From DASUNP01 sp035249305 (GTDB lineage Bacteria > Acidobacteriota > Blastocatellia > UBA7656), in contig DATFGQ010000097.1 of the NCBI GenBank assembly GCA_035249305.1, forward strand, positions 143,691 to 207,690: DNA of 64,000 nucleotides, written 5' to 3'. The position numbers and the translations under genes are program-made. Numbering within the stretch: position 1 is the stretch's first letter; each line of letters starts with the position of its first letter. Below the pieces are notes generated by a model. It had not been told where the DNA came from. It saw only the letters and a program-made list of their open reading frames with translations, and did no database searches. Shown here one piece after another: positions 44,788 to 54,000 of this stretch.

Positions 44788-46683
44788 ATGCAGTATAAGC
44801 TCAAGCGGCCGGAGGCGATAAGCTACAAATCGTATATGACCGGAACAAGACTTCCGGTCATAGTATTGATCCTCGGCCTGCAAGAGGACCCCGCGCCTAG
44901 CTGGCTCGATAGACTTATAGCCTGGGGGAGCGAAAATCCTGTAACCGCAGTACTCTCAATTCTGCTGATACTGGCTTTATCTTTCGCAACATATTGGCTC
45001 TGGTGTGAATTGAGGGCAAGAAGGTGGATAGAAGAACATCATCAAAAGGCCACCTCTCCGTCTACGCCTTATCCGACATATGATTACAACTATGCAACCC
45101 CACTTCCCGACTCAGGGTCCGGCAACATTAGGGTGTATAAAGACAAAAGGAGCATATGGAGCAAGCTAAGGCAATTGCTTACCGGCGGGCGCAACCAAAT
45201 AGATGAGAGTGAATTTAGGCAACAACTAGAGAAACAGCGAAGGATTATCGAAGAAGTGCGTGGGCAAGTGCGCGTGCCAGATATCGTAACGCGAGCTTCT
45301 CCGGAACCGGTTGCAAAAAAGACGAATAATGAAACAAAAGCCTCGCCCGTCGAGAGACAGCCAGGATATACGCTCACCCAGCCTGATAAAGCGGCTGTAG
45401 CTTCAAAGGCTCAAAAAGCAGATGTGCCGACAGAGGCGCCGCGGCCCGTCTACGCGCCAAGCCGCGACGGTGGCAGCCCAGCAATTAAGAAAGTTCTTGC
45501 GGGGGCCGGGGAGCAGCCATCGGCATCAAAGCTCAGGCCCGCCGGAAGAGAGCTACCTGCTAACTCTGAAGATCACATCATGAACATGATCAAGCATTAT
45601 GTGAATTGGAGGAATGAGCGTGTAAGGCACGAGTTACTCGATGAAGTCCATCGCGAGCTAGAGCAGCTAAGAACCTCTTTGGACGTAGAGAAGTTACAGT
45701 TAGTCAGCGATGCGGCAAAACAGTTCAATCAACAAGGGGACAAGCTCACCAAACAAAACAGAGTGATTGAGTCGGCTCTCGATCATCTGGAAATGCAGAA
45801 CGCCTCACTGCACCGCGCTCTGTCAGATAAGCTTGAGAAACAGGAGAAGTGGGTCCAGGAACAGTTAGCAGAAATTAAAGCTGAACTCCACTCTGAGTCG
45901 GAACGGCGGGACGAAAACGATGCCTTTTATGCAAGATTGCTCGGCAGTATCTTCGGGCAAAATGTAGAAGCCCTTCAAGAAGAACCTTTCCGGGCGCTCA
46001 CCGAAGAGGCCGCTGATCTGCTGAACCGTTTCTTTCAAGAGGAGATGCCGCGCGTAGAGGCCCTGGTCCCACTGGTGAAGAGGGCAGAATCTATAAGGGC
46101 CTCTATGAAATTGGCGCTGGAGGCCGCCGCTGCTCTCAACCCCGAAGCGAGCCTGGAGATGCAGCTATTCGTCGAACAGGCCAATAATCTTGTCAGCAGT
46201 CTGGTCGCAATGCAGGCGCAACTGCAAAGCAGGCATTTAAGAGTTGAATCGAACATTAGCATTCCGGTTTCCGGCTATAAGGGCGCGCGATACACGTTCC
46301 TTGAGCAACTAGGTATGTCCATCAAGCGCGAGATAGATAAGTTCCGCGATCCGCATGCCTACTTCAGCGCCGAGATCGAGCGGCTCGCGACCAGAGATGT
46401 TATCGCGCTGGCCGACCTGTGTGACGGCCGGGTGGCCAAGCCCGCGTACAACGGCTCTCTGGAAGCGGCTCTGGGCGATCTGTTCGTAAACTCAGGGCTG
46501 AAATGTATATTACCGACGCCTAAAGAGGCCTTTAACCCGTTAGAGCAGAATATCGGCGGTATGATTTCGGGAAGCCCGGATGAAAAACAGAGAATCGCCA
46601 GAGTAGAGAGCCGCGGCTTCGTCTATGTAAATGGCAACAGGGAGAAGTTGATTCGCAAGGCCAGGGTCGATATCTACCGCTAG
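44788..46683 (+). CDS. Cluster gene 8: paralogue of gene 7 without the ectodomain
   Basis: A 631-residue tandem paralogue of the preceding gene. It keeps the membrane helix (about 51-73), the YDYNY/IRVYKDKR linker, the coiled coil (about 260-385), ARYTFLEQLGMSIKREIDKFRD and the GrpE-like end (FNPLEQN...LIRKARVDIYR). The signal peptide and about 320 ectodomain residues of gene 7 are missing; only the last strand (LPVIVLILGL) corresponds. Probably a partner that forms hetero-oligomers on the cytoplasmic face. The ATG follows GAGG-like sequence; 58 bp after gene 7. Confidence 0.65.
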   Translation: MQYKLKRPEAISYKSYMTGTRLPVIVLILGLQEDPAPSWLDRLIAWGSENPVTAVLSILLILALSFATYWLWCELRARRWIEEHHQKATSPSTPYPTYDYNYATPLPDSGSGNIRVYKDKRSIWSKLRQLLTGGRNQIDESEFRQQLEKQRRIIEEVRGQVRVPDIVTRASPEPVAKKTNNETKASPVERQPGYTLTQPDKAAVASKAQKADVPTEAPRPVYAPSRDGGSPAIKKVLAGAGEQPSASKLRPAGRELPANSEDHIMNMIKHYVNWRNERVRHELLDEVHRELEQLRTSLDVEKLQLVSDAAKQFNQQGDKLTKQNRVIESALDHLEMQNASLHRALSDKLEKQEKWVQEQLAEIKAELHSESERRDENDAFYARLLGSIFGQNVEALQEEPFRALTEEAADLLNRFFQEEMPRVEALVPLVKRAESIRASMKLALEAAAALNPEASLEMQLFVEQANNLVSSLVAMQAQLQSRHLRVESNISIPVSGYKGARYTFLEQLGMSIKREIDKFRDPHAYFSAEIERLATRDVIALADLCDGRVAKPAYNGSLEAALGDLFVNSGLKCILPTPKEAFNPLEQNIGGMISGSPDEKQRIARVESRGFVYVNGNREKLIRKARVDIYR

Positions 46684-46699
46684 CGTAATTAGCCCACTT

Positions 46700-48244
46700 A
46701 TGAACGACACGGCAGAAACATTCAAACGATACCGCCAGGAGCACGCGCAGCTTTACGCCCCCGAGGCGTCGGAAAGCTCCGCCTGGCTTATTGCTGACGA
46801 CGTGAAAGAGTCTTATTCGCCGCGGAGCGTGGCGAGGCGGAAGAGAGAGAGAAAGAGGAGAGACAAGCAAGCCCAGAAGGAATCTCTAGCTCACGCGCCT
46901 GAACCGCAACCATCAATGATGGCTGATCTTTCCACGGGCGATCTGCTTGGAATAGAGGGCTGGCTGCACCAGGCCTATTCGACCGGCGCTGTACTCGCAA
47001 CTGAAGAAGTTGAGGCAGCGCCTGAGCTTGAGGCTGCCGACCCGGCGCAGCGCATCGAAATATCGCCGTCGCAGGTCAACTGTCGGATCGATCTGTTTGA
47101 GGACCAGAGCTTTCAAGTAAGCGCGCCCGAAGCCAAGAAAGTTCATATGATCTGGCGGTCGCGCCCGGACGAGCGCCTCCAGCGCGTGGAGATGGATTAT
47201 AAGGATCGCGGCATCTTTAACACGGCGGTTTCGATAAGCGACGGAGAGCACTTATTCGCCTATGAGGTCGACGGGTTTGTGCGCCCGGACCCGCGTCATT
47301 CGCAAAGACTGGCGATCGGCCCCGACGGCCTGTTCGCGCCGCTAAGTTTGTTGCGAAACGCGGCGGAGTTAGTCCTTAAGAATCACGGCGGGGAGCCAGC
47401 AATCATCGACTTAGAGCCCGCCGCGCAGTGGATCGTAGCAGAAAAGGGGTTGCGTCTGCTGCCGGGGGAAAGTGTGCGGACCATGACAAGGCTGCTTCCG
47501 CCACTGATGAGCGCGGGCAAGAATGAAGCCGGCCTCTCGGTTCGTCTCCGCGGGCGCGGCGGGAATGGGGCCGTGGCTTCGGCCCGGCTTGAAGCGCTGG
47601 CCGAGACGGGCGGCGCCATACCTGAGGTGACCTGCTCTCCGCGCGAACTCGGTTGGGTCTTTCAAGGAAGAGAGCGGCTCGAGATTAACGTCGAAGTTAT
47701 GAGGCGCGGGCGGGGCAGGCTGAGCGGCATGATCTTCCTGCCCGCATCGAAAGAGATAGCCGATTTTCAACTCGAAGCAGAGGCAGACAACCCCCGCTTC
47801 AGCCACACGTTTATGGTCGACAGCCTGACGCTGCCCTACAGGACGAATGGGAGTCTTAGCATAACGGTCGTGACCGACAGTTACCTGTCAAACCACCGCC
47901 TGTCACAGATCGAGCTGCCTTATAAGTTTGTTTATCTCAAGAAGTCCCTGCCGGCGCTCGCTTATGGCAAAGTGCAAAAAGGACTGTCGCGTGTGCTCCG
48001 CCTCGAAGTCGCGAGGAGCGACGGGGAGGAGATCAACTTAGAGGTTGTTGTACCAAAGCCCGCGACACATTACCTGGAACCTTATCGCGCGCGGCCTGGC
48101 ATTTTCAGCTTCCGGCTCGACACCCAGCGGATGGATGTCGGCACTGTCGTCAGCGAGGTCGTCGACCTGATAGATGTCTCATCAGGGTTGAGAGATCAGA
48201 TCAAGGTTGTGGCGGAAGTGATCGGCTCGGCTCATGGACTGTAG
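46700..48244 (+). CDS. Cluster gene 9: Ig-like (beta-sandwich) protein with basic N-terminus
   Basis: A 514-residue soluble protein. The first 60 residues are charged, with a basic run (ARRKRERKRRDKQAQ); the rest (about 115-510) is a series of beta-sandwich domains similar in style to those in the Hsp70 fusion (for example RLRGRGGNGAVASARLEALAE and HRLSQIELPYKFVY). No catalytic motif. Its start, 16 bp after gene 8, has no visible ribosome site, so coupling to the preceding stop is likely. I infer a client-binding or scaffold component. Confidence 0.55.
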   Translation: MNDTAETFKRYRQEHAQLYAPEASESSAWLIADDVKESYSPRSVARRKRERKRRDKQAQKESLAHAPEPQPSMMADLSTGDLLGIEGWLHQAYSTGAVLATEEVEAAPELEAADPAQRIEISPSQVNCRIDLFEDQSFQVSAPEAKKVHMIWRSRPDERLQRVEMDYKDRGIFNTAVSISDGEHLFAYEVDGFVRPDPRHSQRLAIGPDGLFAPLSLLRNAAELVLKNHGGEPAIIDLEPAAQWIVAEKGLRLLPGESVRTMTRLLPPLMSAGKNEAGLSVRLRGRGGNGAVASARLEALAETGGAIPEVTCSPRELGWVFQGRERLEINVEVMRRGRGRLSGMIFLPASKEIADFQLEAEADNPRFSHTFMVDSLTLPYRTNGSLSITVVTDSYLSNHRLSQIELPYKFVYLKKSLPALAYGKVQKGLSRVLRLEVARSDGEEINLEVVVPKPATHYLEPYRARPGIFSFRLDTQRMDVGTVVSEVVDLIDVSSGLRDQIKVVAEVIGSAHGL

Positions 48245-48313
48245 GCCCCATTGCCCCTATGGACCGGGCCTCTGGCTTCACGGGCTTACAGAAGTTAGAA
48301 AGGAAAGATTGAG

Positions 48314-50185
48314 ATGCTTGTTCTAGTCTTACAATCCCTCGGGCAAACTGTCGGACAGACGAATGGCGCTGACGCAGGCATACTCAGGGAGTACCTTACC
48401 AATCCCTTTGTGCTCGCCATCTGGGTCTTCTTTTTCGCAGGCGTATTCGCGCTGTTCCGTTATCTGATGAAGCTGCCTTCCCAGCATGCCGCCCTCAGGA
48501 TTGCCCATGAGAACTACGACAGGGTAGTCAAGATGAGCGAGACGGACCCGGAGGTTATAAGGGGCGAGTTGCTCAAAGGCATCGATAAAAAATCGCTCAC
48601 GGCGCAGCGCATCGAAGAGCTCCACTGGATCAGCGTTCACGGCGGCGATTTCGATCAGGTGGCGCTTTCGGAAGTGCTCGCCGCGCGCGAAGGATCAAAG
48701 ATCAGCATCGCCAAATACGGCGCCAGCGTCCTGGTCTTGCTGGGGCTGTGCGGGGCCGTCTTCGGGTTGAGCAACGTGGTCGTCAACATAGGCCCTGAGC
48801 TGGCCGATGTGCAAGAGCACCTCAATACAAACTCACCCGCGTCGGACGCTCCCGGGCCGGCCGATGGGCGGTCTGCCTCGGACGCGCCGCCGATGATGGA
48901 GGCATTCGGAAAGCTGATCAAGACGATGTCTTACTCGCTCGTCCACACGAGGAACGCTTTCTACGCCAGCCTCACGGGGATACTGCTGAGCGTTGTCCTG
49001 CTGTTTCTGACCTGGATCATCAGCTTCCTACAGATCAAGTTCCTGACAAGGCTGGAGGATCTGACCGCTACAAAGCTAATACCGATATTCAAGCCCCTGC
49101 CTAAGGAGTATGAGCTTGCCGGGGCGCTAGATTCGTTCAAGGAGGGGTCGAATTACCTTGTGCGCCTGTCGGACGAACTCGACGGCAAGATGTCGCAAGT
49201 CGGCGGGGGGCTCGATAACCTGTTTACCATCGTCCGCAAGTTCGGCGAAGGCGCCCAGGCGCTTCAGAGCAGTCAAGACCGGGTCTACGAGGCGCAGACC
49301 CAGATGATGGAAGTCGTCGAGCACTTCATGGCGTTGACGTCGAAGATAGAGATGAATCAGGCGGAGACGAAAGAGAATATCGATGAGCTGCTCGGGGCTG
49401 TTCGCGAGAGCAATAAGCACCTTGCGAGGGCCGTCGACGAGTGGAAGGACAAGCACGAATCGACGTTGCAGGAGATGCAGCGCGCCTTCACGCAGGCCCG
49501 CAGCGACACTAAGGACGCGCGCGAGACTTCCCGGCAATGGATAAAGGATACCATCAGCCTCGTTCAAGATTCGTTCGACCGCCAGCTAAATGCCCTCAAC
49601 ACGCAGTCGCTCGACCTGCTGCAAAGGCAGAACGCGAACAACCAGGATCACCTGGCGAGGATAGTCGCAGACCAGGGCGTCTTCGTCGGCCGGCTCGAAG
49701 AGAGCGTTTCGAAGAGCGACGGCCACCGCGAGCTGCTCGAAGGGATGGCCACGAATATAAGGGAGGAGCGGCGCGCCTTCTCCGACCAGCTTCAACTTAT
49801 ACTCGACAGGAACGAGAAGGCCTTGCAGGTGATTATAGGCGAGCAGAGGAAGCTGCTAGAGACCTCGGGCCTGCGCAGGGTCGAAGAGCGGCTGGAGCAT
49901 TTCGCCATAAACAACCACAAGATGTTCTCCGAACTGCTCGACAAGCAGAAAGAGTTTATGGGCCAGATCATGAGGGGTGAGAGCCAGGTGCTGTCGCTCA
50001 ATGGCATGATAAAGACTCTGATCATTCTGGCCATCGTCTCGGTGCCTGTCTTCGCAGTCTTCGGCGTCATGTTTATATTCGACCTACGGCCCGAAGCTCA
50101 GGAGACGCGTATAGGCTCTTTCGTGGGGATCATCAGCGCCATCGTGCTGCTCACCTGGTTCTTGCGGTCAAAGCTCTACGGTTGA
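48314..50185 (+). CDS. Cluster gene 10: ZorA/MotA/ExbB-like proton-channel protein with long tail
   Basis: A 623-residue membrane protein. TM1 is 31-52, TM2 134-157 (LGLCGAVFGL, matching the MotA/TolQ/ExbB glycine motif), and TM3 214-240. These resemble ZorA of the Zorya system. Residues about 255-560 form a long coiled-coil tail, as in ZorA, but the protein ends with two extra hydrophobic helices (565-589 and 600-618) not expected in ZorA. With gene 11 it should form a proton-driven rotary/lever unit in the membrane. A GAAAGA site precedes the ATG; 14 bp separate it from gene 11. Confidence 0.7.
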   Translation: MLVLVLQSLGQTVGQTNGADAGILREYLTNPFVLAIWVFFFAGVFALFRYLMKLPSQHAALRIAHENYDRVVKMSETDPEVIRGELLKGIDKKSLTAQRIEELHWISVHGGDFDQVALSEVLAAREGSKISIAKYGASVLVLLGLCGAVFGLSNVVVNIGPELADVQEHLNTNSPASDAPGPADGRSASDAPPMMEAFGKLIKTMSYSLVHTRNAFYASLTGILLSVVLLFLTWIISFLQIKFLTRLEDLTATKLIPIFKPLPKEYELAGALDSFKEGSNYLVRLSDELDGKMSQVGGGLDNLFTIVRKFGEGAQALQSSQDRVYEAQTQMMEVVEHFMALTSKIEMNQAETKENIDELLGAVRESNKHLARAVDEWKDKHESTLQEMQRAFTQARSDTKDARETSRQWIKDTISLVQDSFDRQLNALNTQSLDLLQRQNANNQDHLARIVADQGVFVGRLEESVSKSDGHRELLEGMATNIREERRAFSDQLQLILDRNEKALQVIIGEQRKLLETSGLRRVEERLEHFAINNHKMFSELLDKQKEFMGQIMRGESQVLSLNGMIKTLIILAIVSVPVFAVFGVMFIFDLRPEAQETRIGSFVGIISAIVLLTWFLRSKLYG

Positions 50186-50199
50186 CGGGAGGAAGGGTT

Positions 50200-50964
50200 A
50201 TGAGGCTTAGAGGACTTAACGAAGCGGAGATAGACATCTGGCCTGCTTTCACGGATTTTCTAACTTCAGTCCTGTTCGTCGTTATACTTTTCATCTTCGG
50301 CATCCTCTTTTCGAGCATCGCGCGTAGCAGCAGCCAGATCGAGGTGATGCAGGAGAAACAGCGGCGCGTCCGCAAAGAGCTCGAATACAGGCTGAGGGAC
50401 AAGATAGAGCTGCCGCCTGAGGATGGGAACTTGCAGCGGGTCATATTGCGAATCGACGAGAGCGGCGGCGGCGGGGTGATTTTCCAGCGCGGCAGCGCGC
50501 AGTTGAGCGACGACGGCAAGCGTTTACTCGGCGAAATAGTGGAAGTCCTCGAAGAGAACCGCGACGAGTACGACACGGTTCAGGTGGAAGGCCACACGGA
50601 CGACGTCCCGGTGTCGGGCGCACACCCTTCAAACTGGGAGTTGTCGGCGGCCCGCGCCGGCGCTGTCGTGAACTACATACTCTCCGGCCGAACTCACCCC
50701 GGCAACAAACAACTCGAGCCCTGGCGCTTCTCAGCCAACGGGCGCGCGGAATATCGCCCTTATGGAGTGGCCGAATCGTTGATGACTTTAGATAGTAGTC
50801 AGAACCCCCGTCGCGGGCCGGGGATCAGGTACGTTGTAGAGTCTAATCAGGTAGAAGGGAAGAGTCCCGTGGCCGACAACCCGAGGGCGCAGCGCAACCG
50901 GAGGATAGAGATAATACTGACCTACAAAGTGAATCGCGCTAACAAGGCGTCCAGCGGAAATTGA
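50200..50964 (+). CDS. Cluster gene 11: ZorB/MotB-like OmpA-family protein
   Basis: A 254-residue protein with a single N-terminal membrane helix preceded by IDIWPAFTDFLTSVL; D19 is in the position of the proton-carrying Asp of MotB/ZorB/ExbD proteins. The C-terminal OmpA/peptidoglycan-binding fold shows GHTDD (131-135), NWELSAARA (145-153) and RAQRNRRIEI. It would anchor the gene 10 channel to the cell wall. ATG 50200 follows GGGAGG; an earlier TTG (50182) overlaps the upstream stop. Confidence 0.85.
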   Translation: MRLRGLNEAEIDIWPAFTDFLTSVLFVVILFIFGILFSSIARSSSQIEVMQEKQRRVRKELEYRLRDKIELPPEDGNLQRVILRIDESGGGGVIFQRGSAQLSDDGKRLLGEIVEVLEENRDEYDTVQVEGHTDDVPVSGAHPSNWELSAARAGAVVNYILSGRTHPGNKQLEPWRFSANGRAEYRPYGVAESLMTLDSSQNPRRGPGIRYVVESNQVEGKSPVADNPRAQRNRRIEIILTYKVNRANKASSGN

Positions 50965-51032
50965 AAGCTCTCGGGGCCGCGAGTCTCGCCAAAGCACGCC
51001 CTTTGCAGATCTTCAACCAAGAAGGGGGAAAT

Positions 51033-54000
51033 ATGTTTAACAGCTCTTCCTATCGAAGGATCATTACGTGGGTGGGGGGCGGTGCGGTGGCTTTGCTGGC
51101 CGGCCTGCTGGCTCTAGACCTGTCGGTGACCGCCTCCGGCCCCACCCGCTACCAACACGATAAAAAAGGCCGCCTCATCAAGCACATCTCCCCGAACGGC
51201 AAGGTGATAAACTACCACTACAATAAGGCGGGGCAAATTCAGGAGATCTCTTATCACCGCAGGGGGTTCATATCGAAGCTTGAGTACACGGACGAAGACT
51301 CGGCCGAGTTTAACTATGACCCCGCCGGCAATCGCACCCGCATGCAGGATGGCCACGGAAAGACAAGTTACAAATATGACGAGTTTAACAGGCTCACCGA
51401 AGTAACTCACCCCGAAGCAAAGACGCTCACTTACTCGTACAATCCCTGGAATCAGATTAAGAAGATCGGTCTGCCCGGCGGCCGCGCCCTCACCTATCAA
51501 TACAACATCTTCGGCCACGTCTCCTCGGTTAGCGACGGCGGGGCTTCAGTCTTATATAGCTACGACGGCGACACCAATGAAGTGCGCCGTCGCCTGCCGA
51601 ATGGGATAATGACGATCTTTCAATCCTCGCCCACCAAGGGCCTGAGCCAGATAAGACACCTCAACGCCGACGGGTCGCTGATAGCCTCTTACCGCTATGA
51701 GCACGACGCCGAGGGGAGGGTCACGCTGGTCGAGGAATCGGGCGGCGGCGGCTCTACTGTTAAGCGGTACCAGTACGACGCCATGGGGCGACTCCTGAAA
51801 GTAATCGATCCCGACGGCGCAGAGATCAAATACGAATACGACCTCATGGGGAACCGCAAGTCTGAAGACGACCGAGGGACGACTCGATACGAATATGACT
51901 CGAAAGGCAGGCTGGTGAAGGCCGGCGAAGCTACGTTCAAGTACGATGAAGCGGGAAATTTAATCTCCAAGTCCGACCGGTCAAAGCGCACCAGTTACGC
52001 ATACGACGCCGAGAATCGTCTCGTCGAGGTCCGCACGGGCGGCAAGAAGATTCGCTATACTTATGACGCCGAGGGAAACCGCGTGCGGCGCGAGGTCAAC
52101 GGCAAGGTCATCAATTACATCAACGACAATACCTGCGGCGCCCAGCAGGTGCTGGCCGAGTACGGCAAAGAGGGCAAGCTCTCTTACTACCTGTTAGGAC
52201 ATTCACGAGTCGGGCGACGCGACGCGGACGGGGCGGCGCTCTTTTACCTCGAAGACCATCTAGGCTCGACTCGACTCGTCGTAGACGAGAGCGGCAAGGT
52301 GGCCGCGCGATACTCTTATTCGCCTTTCGGTCTACCGAAGCTCGTGGAGGGGAAGCACAGCACAAGCTTCCTTTATGCGGGCGAGCAGTATGACGAAGAG
52401 GCGGGGCTGATCTACTTACGCGCGCGCTTTTATGACCCCGCCATAGGGCGCTTCTTGACGGCGGACCCGCTCCCCGGAGTCGCCATGGCCCCTGAGACTT
52501 TCAACCCTTACGTTTACGTGAACAACGATCCCGTAAATCGGATAGACCCTATGGGGTTGCAGTCCTGGCCGCCTTCACCTACGAACAATGAGTGGTGGAG
52601 GCACATACCGCCGCCGCCTCAGCCCCTCCCCCCACCGCCACCCAGGCCGACTCCCGTTTTCGACCCGAATCGTCACAGGCCGGTCATTGTCGAGTCCTGG
52701 CAAAAGTGGTGGGAGAATTACGGGGTGGATCAGCTCACAAGAAACCCCCACGGGATGGGGGGGCGAATGGCCGCGGCCTTCAGTTCATTCGAGTATGCGA
52801 TGCTGGAGTATTTCGCCAAGCCTTATGAGATAAAGCTAAGGCAACTCTCGGATATGACCTACCTTCGAGAGCATCCTTTTCGGTACATGGGCGCGGGGGC
52901 GGAGCTGGCCATCGATTTCGCCTCCCGGCTCCCGATCAAACAGGGGTTAAGCGTCACGTTCCGCGGCGGCGTCGCGCTGAGGGACCGTATCGGCATTTAC
53001 GCCGTCAATGATTCGTGGGCGAGCAACAGGATCTTTTTGCCTTATATAGACTCGCGGTACCCGAGCTCAAGGACGTTGAAAGTGCCCTTCGAAAAGATGT
53101 TCCAATTGTATGAGCTGGGCGGGGCCTCCTACGACTTGATCGAGCGACTGTCGGCGTTCCCACAGGTGAGGCAGTTCGTCAGAGACGCCGCCGAAGCGAG
53201 CATGCGCTACAACACCATGGCCAACATCCTTTACCCGTTCGGACTATCGAGGAGGGAGAATATCTTCTTCCCGCCGCCGGGCGGAGGGGGCGGGGACATG
53301 CCTTCGGTCGGCGGCGTCTACCTCGATCAGGCCGCCAGCATAATAGGGGAGATCGGGTCTATCACCGGCGCGATGTATGATCCCGCCAGCGGGCAGATCG
53401 TACTGGTAGGCGATAAAAGCGCCTCTCTGCCCCCGATGAAACCCGAGTACCTGGCCGCGGCCATTCGCGCCGTTTACACAGACACGCCGCACGAGCCCGG
53501 CATGACTATCGACCCGAACCCGCAGAACCCGCTAGGCCCTGTGATGGACGTAAAGTTCTTCGGCAATACCGAGAACACGCGGCTCGGCTGGGTTATGTTT
53601 GAGGCCGACCGCTTGATGAAAGGGTATAGCATAGGCAGGGACAATGTGACCAAACAGCCCGTGGAATGCTCTGTCCCCGGCTACGAAAGCGTGACCGCCA
53701 TGGGGTTGCGTGAGGGCGGGGTGAACTCCGGCCTGTGGAGCCGCTTCTGGCTGGTGCCCGAGCCTGTGACGGGGCAAGTCAGCGACGATGGCCGCGCGAT
53801 AATCTTCGACCCGATCAAGATGCGCGTCAAGACCGAGACCATGCGATGGGCGGGCGGGCGGCTGGTTCCCGCGGGTAATATCAAAGACCCACATGCCGAG
53901 GCCTTCGCGGAGAACTTCACCGCGCATTATGAAGAGTTCGCCAAAGAGAACCCTATTTATTCGGAGTTGAAGCAGGTGACGCAGGCGGTCGCGCTCGCGA

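Noticed and set aside
48314..50964. Complete Zorya defence system
   Set aside because: Only ZorA/ZorB-like genes are present; no ZorC, ZorD or ZorE-type helicase or nuclease is near.
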